Source: Isoetes taiwanensis (Eukaryota > Streptophyta > Lycopodiopsida > Isoetales > Isoetaceae). Taken from it: a DNA stretch of 64,000 nucleotides. The stretch is taken from positions 2,346,557-2,410,556 of the forward strand of contig JAJEKV010000023.1 in assembly GCA_021234155.1 (NCBI GenBank). The letters run 5' to 3'. The position numbers were made by a program, and so were the translations under genes. Below the pieces are notes generated by a model. That model was not told where the DNA came from and ran no database searches. It saw only the letters and a program-made list of their open reading frames with translations. Positions within the stretch are counted from its first letter, which is position 1; each line of letters opens with the position of its first letter. Of the stretch, positions 1 through 12,780 are shown piece by piece.

Positions 1-68
1 TATTATTACGTATTGTTAAGCTCCAAATATACAACACAAATATAGGATTGATGACCAACATCATCGCG

Positions 69-540
69 GGTAGTCCAGGTGCACCTCGCTTAGAATATGT
101 AGCAAAAATAAATGTGGGGTCTGTGGGGATCGATATAGATATAATTCTTGAACCATAGACCATATCCCTACAACAATTCAATGGTTATTATAAAACATAG
201 ATTTAAGATAAAAAAATAGTCACATTAGCTCACCGTTAGATTGGTTAAAAGTAGTCGATTAGGACATTGAGTTATTTTGGTAGAGGTTCAATCCCTCAGA
301 TTTCATATATTCTAAAAGCTTAAGCCAAACCTATAGAGGCCTCGACATACCATCAAAAACCTTAGGCAACTTCAGATTCGACATCTTAAAAATCATAGGC
401 GCCCCTTAATCATAATTGAGCATAATCGAAACGGTGCAGAGGTGTCAAGAAGCTCCACCATACGGGCCTCGGGGCTAGCAGGATGATGCGATCCGACGCA
501 CTGTGGTAGTCCAGGTGCACCTCGCTTAGAATATGTAGCA
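69..540. repeat. 36-bp direct repeat pair (69-104 and 505-540)
   Basis: Two identical 36-bp copies (ggtagtccaggtgcacctcg and the next 16 bases) lie 436 bp apart. The first is preceded by gcg, the second by gtg, and nothing further out matches. They may be the ends of a small inserted or excised segment, or remnants of one repeat. No coding content is seen between them. Confidence 0.8.
228..300 (+). mobile_element. tRNA-like SINE head (candidate)
   Basis: The stretch has an A-box-like block (ttagattggttaa, about 235-247) and a B-box-like block (gaggttcaatccctc, 283-297), about 35-50 bases apart as in the promoter half of tRNA-derived SINEs. It does not fold into a convincing complete tRNA: a matching acceptor stem and clear anticodon arm are missing. 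The extent of the 3' body is unknown. Confidence 0.35.
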
Positions 541-3079
541 TTGTTTCCGCTGAAGGCGCCATTCGCTCATGGCAAATACATCTCTATTGGAGTTAATGCA
601 GCAGCTTGAAAAGAGAAGGTTTTGCGCTTCTGTATATGCATTTATAATTTCAACACCCTCACCAAACGAGACAATGTCGTGAGTTAGTATCATCTAATTA
701 TCCAAAGACCCTTCTTTGATCATAATAAGTATTTTGTAGATGATCGCTGTGGCGCTTTCCATGTCGCTCTTCAACTGTGAGGGTGTAATAGTGGAACTTA
801 TATGTTTTACGTTAATCTTACTCAAATGATCTTCTTTTCACATTTAGTAAGTTGTTTTTGTATCGTGTGGCCACAATGGTAGCACCATTTCTTTTCCGCG
901 CGCAGACGCTTTCATTTCTCAAAATTCTTGCAAAAGTCTTGGAGCAACTAATGAGTACTTGTGTCTTCCTTTACATTTGTTCCAAATTGGTAATCTACTG
1001 CATCGGCCTTTGCAAAGCAGACTCCTCGAATCATCCGAAAGTGAGATTGTCGCTTTGTAATGAGATTCAAGGCCTCCCTATGCTACTGTCTTCTTTGCTA
1101 TATACTTTATGCTGCAGAATCATAACGGTATTCAAATTTTTATCAAGTTTCTACATACCTTCAATGTGCCAACGAATTCGGTTTGGTATATGCACAGAAA
1201 GGAGCTGGACAACTTGCCGGGCTAAATTTAAAAGAATTGGTCAGTATCTTCCAGACTGACGACCAATTTGCCTTTTTGGGGATTGCTCGCTTCACAAGCA
1301 GCCACCGGATTCATTTGCCAACAAATTCGGAGCTTCTCCAAATCTAATCCTCCTTCTAACATAAATATGATTCGGCCTATCCTCATTGAATTTGTTTCCA
1401 AACGATAGATCTCGACTCTTGCTTATATCTGATCCCCTTTTCGGACCAACTTGTAATCCATGCTCTGGTTAATTTTATCCCGTATCCCCATATTTTCTCT
1501 TTTGTTTCCTAGCCTTCTATCTCTGCCTAAAATTTTCCAAATACATTTATCCTGTATGATCCCTCATAACTACTTAGACCTCCTTCAAGGCACTGAGTTG
1601 ATACCTCCCTGCATGGGATGTTAACTCAACTTACTTCAGTTTCACTTCTCTTTGGCGAATAATCTTCTATAAGTTTGTGATTTTAAATATTTTCTTGGGT
1701 TAAGATTTGAATATTGCATAAGGTTAAGTTTGTTTTTATGCTTGCTCTTCAAGCTTTGTTGCCAAATTTATAGTTTAGAAGGCTCTAACATGTTACTTGA
1801 TTTTATGGCATAGTGTGCATTATATATACATGTGCATATCTCCTCAGTTTATTCCTCTCGCTTTTGCCATATTACTATCTTTAATTGGGTTTTATAATGT
1901 GATCACATTTAGATCTTGTTTAGTATTGACTTCAAGGCCCATACTAGTCAAGACAATAACTTGGAGGTTCCCAAATCTTCGCACTCTGGGCTCCAGGGCA
2001 TGCATTTGTCATTTTGTATTGTCTAACTTCCTCACTCATCCGTAAATTAATGTTAGTTACTGTTATGTGTTTTTATTATAGGCTCCGCTTGCTCTCATCA
2101 TTTTTTTTTCCTTTGTTCCCTTTTTTTCGCTTCCCCCTCGTATAGTAGCATTTTTCTCTATTATTTTTGGTAATGACATTATGTCTTCTCGAGGTGAGGC
2201 ATTTTCAACTCTCGCATCCTCAGCTTTTATATGCTCGATATTCTTGGGACAATGATTTTGAACTAGTCATATTGTTGTTTCTCCATTAACAGGACTTATG
2301 GCTTTTGCCTTGCATCTTACAACTCGGAACCGATGCATTTAGATCCGGGTTTGTATTTGTATTGGATTATGTCGCATGTTTGCTGTTCACATCTTTACTA
2401 TGCGTAAGTTCCTTTGTAGTATTCTTTACGCTATTGATGTGGTTCTTATGCGACTTATAACGGGTTCTCTTTGTTTTCACAATGCAAAGCCATCAATTTA
2501 ATTCGCCTGCACTGCCCAGGCCCAGAGCTGCTTTGGCATCATGAAGGCCATGGGACCTACTTTGACTCGTTTCGTCTTAGCACGCATCACAATGCACACA
2601 TTTGCATCATGTGGCTTCCATTTGCTGCAGATACATGCATTTTTTCATGTAAGTGATGTATTTATTTTTTGGAATTGGTCTTTATCGCTATTCTAGCCTA
2701 GTGAATCCGCTATATCCTATGCAGGTGTTTTTTCTCACTTAGGTTGGGGGTCGTATATCTCCGCCACTCGGCTTCCTGGGTGTGGCTTACCTAATTTTAT
2801 CTTAGATTCATGTATGTGGGTATTTTTCTATTTTTTCTATAGAAGGATTTCGGTTATTTATCATGAATTGACTCTTCTCGATTGCAGATATGTCCCTCAC
2901 AGAATACCAACAATGTAGCCAATATGGAGACAATGGAGAGACAAATGCTCCATGCCCCCTCGATCTTATAAGACCTCTTTGCTAGGGGCCACCAAGTCCT
3001 ATTTGGCTCCTTACGCTTGTGTTCTTGTAATTGTTCTTTTTCTAGCTTCTGCTTCAAGTCTTTAGTATACACATAACAC
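541..3079. other. Non-coding stretch, no gene recognised
   Basis: This is AT- and pyrimidine-rich sequence with only short open frames that lack recognisable domains. No splice-linked exon series, RNA gene or transposon protein was seen. Hydrophobic frame translations here come from T-rich composition. Confidence 0.5.
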
Positions 3080-5400
3080 GCCATTTGTTGTCTATGTGTT
3101 TATTTCTTGTTGCTTCTCTCGGATATGTCGATATTGCGCTATATTTCCTTATCCCTTCCTTATACTTTCAACTTTTCACATTCTTTCTCTTCTTTTGCAC
3201 TTTGTCATGTTTTTGCATTTGCAAAGCTCTTTTTGCAACTGCATTTATCCTTTTGCGTTCTTTCACCTCAAGGTTTAGGACTTCGCTGCTCTTTTATATT
3301 GTATATATTTTTCCCAGATTTTTCAGTTGTGAGTTCGGCCCATTATTTCCAGTTCCCCGCTTTCACTGATCATTTTCAGATTCTTACTTTCTCTGGCTGC
3401 ATTTAATTATGTGGTTTTGGGGATTATAGCATTGTTCATGTTGTTATTAGGGCGTATCGTGGTTTACACTTTTCCTGAATCATAGCTCTTGTCTCTTCCG
3501 AATAGTTTTCTTGTTGATTTGTTCCTTTGGCTTGTATTCCTCTTTTTCTAGTATTTATGCTTGGGCTTGGAAACATAACTTTGTTGTTCTTTTTGGGGAC
3601 TTCTTTTTAGGCCGCTATCATCATTATGCATTGTGATACCAAGTATGTATCATATTTGCTATTTGGCTAAGTATTTGGACAATAAATTGCTTTCTATGTT
3701 TTTATTCCACCCTACTGGTGATGTTTCTTTTCCACCTCCGGGTGATCCTCTATTCTCTTTTTCGTGAATTGTTGATTTTTTCTTTTTCTAATCCTCACAT
3801 CAATTTGAGTGCTTGTTGTTTTGCGCTTGTCGCTTCACCATATTATGCACGCTCTCGTTCTCCTTAATCGCCAAGTGGTGCCTTTACGTGGTTCTAATTC
3901 TTCTCACGCTATTATGGTCAAGTATGCCCTCTTCGCCTCACCCTCGCTTACTTGCTTCATGCCCGACTCGACACCTCGAGATTCTCAAGGGCGTCGGGCT
4001 TATAGTTTTTAGTTACGCCTCATTTTTCGCCCGCTGTGCTCCAAATTAACTCAGTTCCGCTTCCTTCTTTGACCTGGCCTTTTGCTTGGTGCTAGTATGC
4101 CTTACATTCTCTTCCTCAATGTCGCCCCTCGCGCTTGGTCAAGTATGCTTTCCCTATCGCGGGCCTTCATTCATGGTTTATGCATATGGTATTTGTCTTC
4201 TCGACCTCACCACACATTTTCCTGGCGTTCTCAGGGAACTGCACTTAGCATATACTGCCATTTGTATATGTGCTATTTAGCTTTTTTCTCGATATGCCGA
4301 TTTTGTGTGTTGGTAATTTCCTTTAGTACTCATTCCAATTTCTTTTGCCAGGCGTTTTTTTGTAATTTTATATGTTTTTGCATTTAAGTAGCTCTTTTTG
4401 CGACTTTATTTATCCTTGTGCTCTTATTCACCTTGGCTTCGGAATTTCCTCGCCGATTTTCCTATTGTATTCTTCTTTGATTTTTCTGCTATGGAAGCTT
4501 CGGCTCCATTGTTTTGCCTTTTACCGCCGAACATCATTTTTTTCGTGAGATTCTCGCTTTCTCTCGCCGATATATAACTGGCGTGGTTTTGGGGTTTATA
4601 GTATTGTTCATGTTGTTATTAGGGCTTATCGTGTTTACACTCTCGCCCGGCCGCGTTAGGCTTTGCCTGTGGTTGCTGTGGATTGGTTCATTGGCTTGTA
4701 TTCCTCTTTTGTATTTAGTGCTTGGGCTTAAAACCATAACTTTGTTGTCTTTTTTGGGACTTCATTTTATGTCATATCATTATATATATCATGTATACCA
4801 TTATATGTCATATTTGTTATATTTAGCTATATTTTATGTACACAAATTTCTGTTTATCATGTTTTTTCTTCCGTCTACCGGGTGATGTGCTTTTTCACCC
4901 CTGTGATGCTATCCTCTTTTTTCATGAATTGCTGATTTTTTCTCATGTCTAATCGCCGCCATCATTTTGAGTGCTTGTCGCTTTGCGCTTTGTCGCTTCA
5001 CCATTATGCACGCTCTTACTTTCTTTAACCGCCATGTGCCTTTACATGTTCCAATTCTTCTCGCTACGGCCGCTATCTTCGCTCACCTCGCTATGTAATG
5101 CCGTGTCTCTAATTCCAGAGGTTTCCACGGCGGCCGGGCTTCTATGCGCTATACTTCAATTTTTTCGTTGTGCCCTCAATTAACTTTAGTCTCCAGCTTT
5201 CCTCCTTGACCTTCTTTTTGTCGCTTGGCATAGTATGCTAGTATGTCTACATTCTTTTTCTCACCCCCTCTGTTGCCGCTACAAAGAGATGTTTTCCTTA
5301 TATTGGGGTCTTTATTCATGATTTATGGTATCATATCTTCCTGACATCACCGCTATTACTTCTCCTATAGGCACTGAGCTGTGACCTTAGCAGCATTTTC
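3080..5400. repeat. Tandem duplication, ~1.16 kb units, pyrimidine-rich
   Basis: Unit 1 (about 3,080-4,250) and unit 2 (about 4,250-5,400) align at an offset near 1,165 bp. Matching landmarks are ggttttggggattatagc at 3,416 with ggttttggggtttatagt at 4,586; a block containing cgcttcaccat at about 3,830 and 4,990; and the tagtatgcctta/tagtatgtcta blocks near 4,095 and 5,240. Copies differ by many substitutions and small indels, so the duplication is old. A shorter echo (ccacctcgctggtgatg) occurs near 6,763. Frames are broken differently in each unit, which argues against coding function. Confidence 0.65.
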
Positions 5401-8040
5401 TTTACCTCCTCATCTTTGCCCTCCTTTCAGCATCTTATGAACCTTCTTCGCTTTTAGACTTTGTTGCCAACCTCTATTGCTTTCTTGTCTTTTTTCTTGT
5501 CTCGTTGATGTTCTTATTCTTCAAACGTAAAACCCACTCGCCTGCATGCACGCATTGCACTTTTGTTTTGACAACATATGTCGGGTTGCACTTTGTCTTC
5601 TTTTATATCTATGCATTTTAAGCATTCCTATGTGTGAAAGTTTTTTCCTCTTTGCCTTATTATCTCTCAAATATTTGTTATTAGGATTTTGGCCATGTGC
5701 TCAGGCTAGAATACAGCTACATTCACTTCACTTCGGCCAGAAGTTAATATCTACTCTGACTTAGTCCGTAATTTGTATTAAGTACATACCACAACTATCT
5801 CGCATTCATTTCGTCTGCGGCATTTTGTATGCATTAACGTGGTTTGTTTTTCATCGCCTTTGTTGCCATATTCTCAAGTAGAGGCGTTAGGGCGCTTCCT
5901 TAGATTCAGCTATCGCGGGCGGCTGGTTTTTCTTTCTTCATTTATTGTTTTGTGGTTCTCTTAACAACTCTTCCTTTTCGTGTCATTGAGCTGATACTGC
6001 CCATAGCAGCCTGCCTCTTCTTCTTCAGCCATTTTCTCCCCTTACCTGGCCTATCCCCGCTGATTTCTACTCTGCCTCTATCCTCTCCTCATCCTCCCCG
6101 CTGGCCCTTCTTTTTCACTTCCTCTTCTTGCACTTTATCCTATCCGGACCACCGGTGGTGTGGTGGGAGTGTCTTCAAGCACCGGGCTTAAATCCATCCC
6201 ATGGTACTCTATCTCGCCTGCCGAGGAGCTCTCCTTAGTCAGCTTCTGGGAGTTCCATACGATGCCAAGGCGATGTTCACGCCGCCGTATGCTTCTTCTT
6301 TTCACTCGCTAAAGCCACAATCTCACTCAACGCTTTGGAGGTTTCGCTGGAGGCCGAGCTTATAGTGGAGGAAGTCCTTGTAGTCGGGTCGGTTTTGTTC
6401 AAGCGAGTCCTTTCCTCAGGAATCCCATCGATCCAGCCATCTGATCGGGCTATTCCGGGGAAAGCGACTTTGTTTATATTAGGGTCATTGTCGCTTCCTC
6501 GCTTCCTCGTTATCGGGCGCTCTTCTCACATATTCTTCGCTCTCGAGTTTCCTCTCTTCCTCGCCTCTCTCGGGCCAATGTATGCATCTTTTTTCATTCA
6601 TATATTTTTTTATTTGTCATATGCACTTTTGTGTTCTCCACCAGGTGCGCTTTCCCAGCATGTTGTCGCTTTCAGTATATCTCTATCGTGGTTATTCTCC
6701 ACCGCGGTGAGCAAGCCGTTACTCTATCACCTTGATAGGTATATACTTTGATATAATGATTTTCCACCTCGCTGGTGATGTCATAACTTAAGTGGGTGAT
6801 GCTATTTTTCCCCGTTATGTTCTTTCTCGCCTCTGGCCGGTCCTCGTTGATCCATCTTTTTATGGCTAAGGCTCATGGTTTTTCTAACCGTCAAAGCGGA
6901 GTTCTTTGCATGTGCTTTCTCAGCTTCTGCCGGGTCCCGCGCATTTCGCTCGCCCTCCTTCGCAGTACCTTCGGGTTTTTCGCTATTGTCCGGTCGTGGT
7001 TTCTATGTTCGCCGCTTCAGTCCGCCTTATCTCGCTTCGTGCAATATTCGAGAAGGTTGGTGGCTTACCATTTCTCATTAGGGTTTTCCTCTAAACCCGG
7101 AAGGGCTGGGTTTTTTATCCCATGAGAAGTTAATGCCATTGCCCTTCTATATTGTATTTTTCCAGCATATTTTCTATGGGGTAGTCCTGATATTGTTCCT
7201 AGGTCGGCTAAATTCCTCTTCCAAACATTGTATACCGTCATCAGATGAAAATGACAAGCCTATCTATCTACCATGTAGTCTCTCATGAACTTTCCCTGTA
7301 TATTACGAAGGGCCATTGATTTTAGCCTTTTTCAATGGTCAACAACCAATGTTCGCAGAACAAAGCCCCTTCTTTTGTGTGTGGTGCATAATAAGGCACA
7401 TGCATATTTGAAGGGCGATGTAGTGCAAATGCTTCCCGCCAGAATACTATACATACATTTTATCATAACTTTTGATCTGCATTTGCTTTTGAGATGATTT
7501 TATTGGCGTTGGAAAGCTCTCTCCGAGATCTTTTTTATAGTGTATGATATGGATATGTTTGGCGGTTATCTATGTGCTAAAACAAAGAATCTCTTTCGGC
7601 CGGGTTTTGTAGGTTTCACATCCTAACAATACCTCATTAATATGATTGCTAGCTGGATATTGTTTTTATGGCCTGTTCCGGCTGAAGCTTGCAAAAATAC
7701 CATGCATTTTTAGATTTTGAGGCGCGATACAAATTCCTGCTAGCTTCTAGATCCTTGTGCTAATGCTAAAAGCTCGCTTACTTATTAAAATCCAAATGAA
7801 AAAACGTTTCAGGTGTACGGGTGTCAGAACTTATTAGACTTTCTTAATAATGGGATCCACCTGCTCTATCTTTATGGTAACTTTTAGCTTATGTTCTAAT
7901 TGTTTTATTGTGATCAAATTCAAAAGCTGGGCTGGTGTGATGAAAGCCTCAAACAGGAATTCTAGTTTTTTTCTCGTTTGAATTCTAAAATTTTTGAAGC
8001 CACAATCGAGGGGGAGGGGATCGCCCCTAAGGCCCCCTAA
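5401..8040. other. Non-coding stretch, no gene recognised
   Basis: Pyrimidine-rich sequence continues, with a degenerate echo of the upstream tandem unit near 6,757-6,815. The frame at 6,335-6,751 is open for 138 codons, but its protein is hydrophobic and low in complexity and matches no family I recognise. From about 7,100 the sequence becomes AT-rich. Confidence 0.45.
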
Positions 8041-11000
8041 GGGCCAAAAAATTTTTTGCAACACAAACCATTAACATCCAACATATGTACCAAATCCCCA
8101 AGTATAAATAACAACAACCATTGACATTAACAACCAACACATAAGTACCCATTGACATTAATCAACACAACCATTAGTCCAACACATTTAAATTAAAATC
8201 CCCTTAAACCCCTTCTTTTGGTTTGGGTGCATATATTCACATGGGGGCATAGGCAGCTTTGCAGAGCCCTATAATTGTATTTATAAAATAAATCAACACT
8301 ATATGTATTCGCTTGGAAATCTTTATAGTATTTTGTGAATCTGTTATACATATAGCAAATTTTGTACTTGCATAAATTTCACAAACGAGGGAACTTAATG
8401 CGACGAGTGTTGTTGATTAAGGGACAGTAATATAGTAGAATCAAGACATATATGATTGCCAAAAAAATTCATTGCGTAGATGCGTATTGGAGTCATTGTA
8501 GAAGTGACCTGATTGTTGCTGCAAATCTTTCCTATATGCAATTGAAAATCTGCAAATGTTGGCCGTTAAGACTATGATTAAAGATCTGCCGAGAATTGAC
8601 CAAAGGATGGTCATTGATGCCTATGCTAGAGATTGAGAAGGAAATGGCTAAAATGAAGGCTTCCAATGTAGAAATTGAAGACCCAAGATTTTACGTATAA
8701 AGCAAAAGGTTGTTATTAAAAAAGCTATGGGGAAAGAAGAAGTGCTCGATACACCGTGAGGTATTGGTCGTTGTATGTCAAGATGGTGTAGTTTTACAAG
8801 AAGAGGTTAAGCTTATAATTGGTGGACAAAATCAAATACCATCAAGAACCGGGCATTGCATCCGCCGCATATGAAGAAGGAAGTAAATGGGGCCAAAACC
8901 TAATCTGCATTTCTTTCTGCCGGATAATGTGAAAAATTGTATATGTGGCCGCGACATATTAGGCCAATAATCGGGTTACTCGCTATCCTACGCCATGGTT
9001 AATATACAAAAAGTGGCATTATGGCCAAAAAAAACCAGCGAATCCCGCAAGGCAAAATTTTTGATTTGCTGGATTCTTTCAGCTTTATGGCATCTTGATC
9101 CACTTTTTAAAAAGCACTAGCCAATTGCTTTGCTCCATCGGGCTTTTGCGCCGATTGATAAAGAGAAGATTTGATAAAAATAGAGCCAACGCAACTAAAA
9201 AGCCTTAAAACGCTTGGGGTTTCAAATTGCATTGTTCTTCATGCCTCATATATAAGATGGCTACATTAACGGTATTATCTCCTTTTGAAAAATATGGTGT
9301 TCCGCCAAACTGGAAAGAAGCTCAGCTTACAATCTCAACGCCAATGGAAAGATGCCATTAGAGAAACACATGCACTGGGATAATGTGAGTTGTAGACAAA
9401 GACCAGATATTTATGACAATGGTCTAAAGAACTCCAAGGAAAGGTGATTATTACCGCATCATTTAAGACCCTCAAAACCCTCATTGCTTTGCATTTGAGT
9501 TTTCTGATATTAACAATGTCATTGCAACAAGAATCGTTTCTCCCAGCATGCTCAAAAGAATGAAGCAAAGATGTTGGGATCTAGCTTTTTATTGATGTCT
9601 TAGAAGACCCTCACAATAGATCAAAAGATATGTGACCTATTAGAAACCAAAGGTTTAGCCAAGGGATCTTTCCTTGTTGCAATACATGGTAGAACAAACT
9701 ATCTCTAGGTAAACAATAATTTGATATGTTTCATCCGTGAGTGCCTAAAAGACTACGTACTCAAGCATATACATCAACATGGGAGAGATTTATTTTTGGT
9801 ATAGGCTCATTTGATTTTTAATCAAGATGGCATAAGCTATAGCTACTCAGAGGATGGGATACAAGCAGCCTTTTAAAGAATGCTACCAAGAATAAAGAAG
9901 TAAGGCAAAGCTTAAAAGAATGGACGCAGTAAATGTCCTCCCCATCGTAAGGTCGAGAGAGAAAACGATTTAGGACCTGTGGTTATGAATATGTGATGAT
10001 CCGTGACATGATGCAATCACTAGGTAATAATATGAATTTGATACCATAAAATTGTAATATCTTAAAATTCATATTAAAAATGAGAATTTGAAAGAAAATT
10101 GAAATTTAAAACTTTTTGATATAAATTTCCAAAGAACAAGAATATTTAGAAGAAGATTAGAAGATGCGTAAAATTTTCTAGATAATTAACTTATTAACCC
10201 GGTCATGATGATTTTGGTTGTCCCGGTGCTGGTTTTATGCAGATTGTCGGCCTCGTGGGTTCTACATGTTCAAAGAAAAGGGCGCAGCTGTGATCTCAAA
10301 TGATGATAGAGAATATTATCTCCCAATCTCAAAGTACACATACAATGAATGACTAGGATTTGATTTGAAAGATTAGATGCCCCAATGTCTTTGACGCATC
10401 AAGAAGCCTTTCTATAATCTTCCCAGTTCCAAATTAAATGGAGCCTAAGTTTAACAAATATAAGAACATGGTGATCGTGGTAATTAAGGTTGATGCCTCT
10501 AGTGCAAGCATCATAGGATATATTTTACATATATTAATAGCTCTCTAAGCTTATTTTACTTGATTATGGCGTATCTTCTAGTTAGCAAAAGAGCTAATTC
10601 TTTTCAATTTTACTCTTTTTTTTTCGTAAGAAATTCCTTCAATTCTAAGTGACCTTCAAATTAGTTTTTGAATCTAGATGGCAAAGTATTTTGTTTCTCA
10701 ATCACACAGTGCTCCGTTCAAGTTGTTTCTATTCGAAGACATTTTAATGATTAAGAGAAAAACCTCGCAACCTCTTGTTAAGCAAAGGTTAGTTACTAAA
10801 AGATTTGTTGAGCATGTTATAGCTTCTAGGAAAGGTTCAACTTCGGTAAAAGTTATAATATTAAATGTAGTTGCAAGATTTTGGGGAAAAATTAATCTCA
10901 AAATCACCGCAAATAAGAAATGTTAGAATAAGGGTAACGCTTATATGTTGCTTAGTTCAAATGGTCATGTAGATGGTTTTAAACACAACAAAACTATTTT

Positions 11001-11055
11001 AATGATGTGCTCCATATGTATTTATATACTGTGATATGTATAAAACAATATAACA
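8041..11055. other. AT-rich intergenic DNA; short ACAACC/CATTGACATTAA repeats at the start
   Basis: Between 8,065 and 8,190 short imperfect repeats of accattgacattaa and caaccaacacat recur. The remainder has short frames only. The longest plus-strand frame near the end (10,678-10,926) gives a basic 82-residue peptide with no recognised motif. I see nothing else that I can support here. Confidence 0.45.
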
Positions 11056-12780
11056 TGTCACTTAGTATAATTAGACTCTTATGGGTCAGTTAGGATAACT
11101 TTAAGCTAACTTAAAGGGTTTCTTTTGTTAGCTACGCTTACCTGTTTAATAAGTTAATTAAGTTAATTAGACTAATACACGTATACTTCTAGTAAAATGT
11201 GTTAAGTAGTGAGAGCACTGGCCTAATTGATTGGCCGTGGAGAATTTACTAAGATTAGGGAGCAAGTTGGGTCCCTACCCCTAATTCTACCCCAAATCGC
11301 GATTTAGCTGAGTGAGCTACTGCTTAATTGTGATAAGCTGGATCTCGAAGATGGAAGCCTTTCGAGTTAATCTGCTCTAGCCAAGCTTAATTTGCTTAGT
11401 CTATAGTTTGTGTTTCGCCTAACCCCTTGCATGACAAGATAGATGGTTAAATTCCTTCTTTATGTGCTACAGACTAGTATGTGATGGATGTTTTAGGAGC
11501 TTATGATTATATAATCTCTTCTGCTCTCCCGGATGTTTGGGATTATGCGGTAGAGACCAAAAGCCTGAGTAGTCGAGTATGTTTCTAGCTAGAACCCTTA
11601 AGACTCCAAAGTAGTGCGCCCTCGCGGCACAAAGAGCCCACCAGGCTGGATGCTATGTTGTGATTCAAAGACTAGAGATAGTAAGTGATGGTGAAACTGA
11701 GATGGATCTTGTTCTATATGTGGCTGGGCTGTGGATTCCATAGTGTGCTAGGCTGAGGCCTGCCATTGAAGGCTCCTGGCGGGTCCTGACACCCCCCCGG
11801 TTAAGGTAAGATATGGGCTATTGGAACATCCTTAACTAACGTGCAAAGGAGCCTGCCTTTAGCTTTTTGGGGAGGGGAGGGTAAGTCGTACTAATGCATG
11901 TGTGCCGGTGCCAATTTATCCTCTCAGTACCTTCATGTAACCATCATGCCTCGGAGGGGATTCATTCCTTTCCTCACTTCAAATGAAGATGTAACCTGAG
12001 GTCTCATAGAATTACTCCATGAGATTTACTTCAAAAGGCCACAATCACGGGCCATAGCATGTACCATTCCAGTGTGTGCAATGGAGGGGCGATGGAGTGG
12101 AGTACCCAGCTTGTTCTATGCCGCCCAACGCCATGTTGTTCTGTTATCCTGGGTCCTTGACCGCTGTACCGCCCCCTGTGAGTTTGAGGGTATTTGAGCA
12201 GGTGTACTATTAGTGTTATAGCTGGTATTAGGTATTGCTGCTACTATAGAAGAGGGGTGGACCCACCCTTCGGTAGGTATATTATTTTGTGGTATGGTTC
12301 TAGGTGCATATGTATATATACGCTCCGCTATATAGGATTCCTATATAGAAGGTGTGGACGTAATGACACTATGTTCTTTCACTCGCATAATTTGGCTATC
12401 CTAAAAGTGGTCTCTGAAAGCAGACAGAGGGCCTTTCGGCGGTGATGTAGCTCATGGGGAGTGAATTTCCGTTCGCACGTATGGAGCATCATATGGATTT
12501 GGGTGAGTACCATGCTGGTATCGTGAGCATGATGTGGATCTAGATCATTGCAGACCGCCATATTCTAACCTCGCTGGACGTTATTAGGACTTTTTAATTT
12601 AGGACAACCATCTGTAAATCTTACAGGCAGGTATGAGTGTTGGCCTATGAGAGAAATAAGCTAGTTATGGAGTAAATTAAGTGAGTTATTAGGGTTAAAG
12701 TCTCTGGTTTTGGGAGAACGAGGTCCTTGTCTCAAGGACTATAGCTTTTTCAGTAATCGGGAGATGTGAGCCATTCCTTG
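11056..12780 (+). mobile_element. LTR of Ty3/gypsy element A (5' end; 3' boundary unresolved)
   Basis: The sequence starting tgtcacttagtataattaga aligns along its length with the LTR at 34,921 (tgtcaccagggtataattag). Shared blocks include gaggtctcatagaattactccatgag at about 12,000 and the 'tataggattcctatatag' block at about 12,328. Homology is still visible near 12,770. A TATA-like tataaaaa at 12,970 aligns roughly with tataaata at 36,836 of the other copy, so the true LTR may run beyond 13,000. It is heavily diverged from the 34.9-kb copy, so the two are separate old insertions, not the two LTRs of one recent element. Confidence 0.7.

Noticed and set aside
6335-6751. 138-codon hydrophobic frame as a membrane protein gene
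   Set aside because: T-rich composition explains the hydrophobicity. No start context, splice partners or family features were found.
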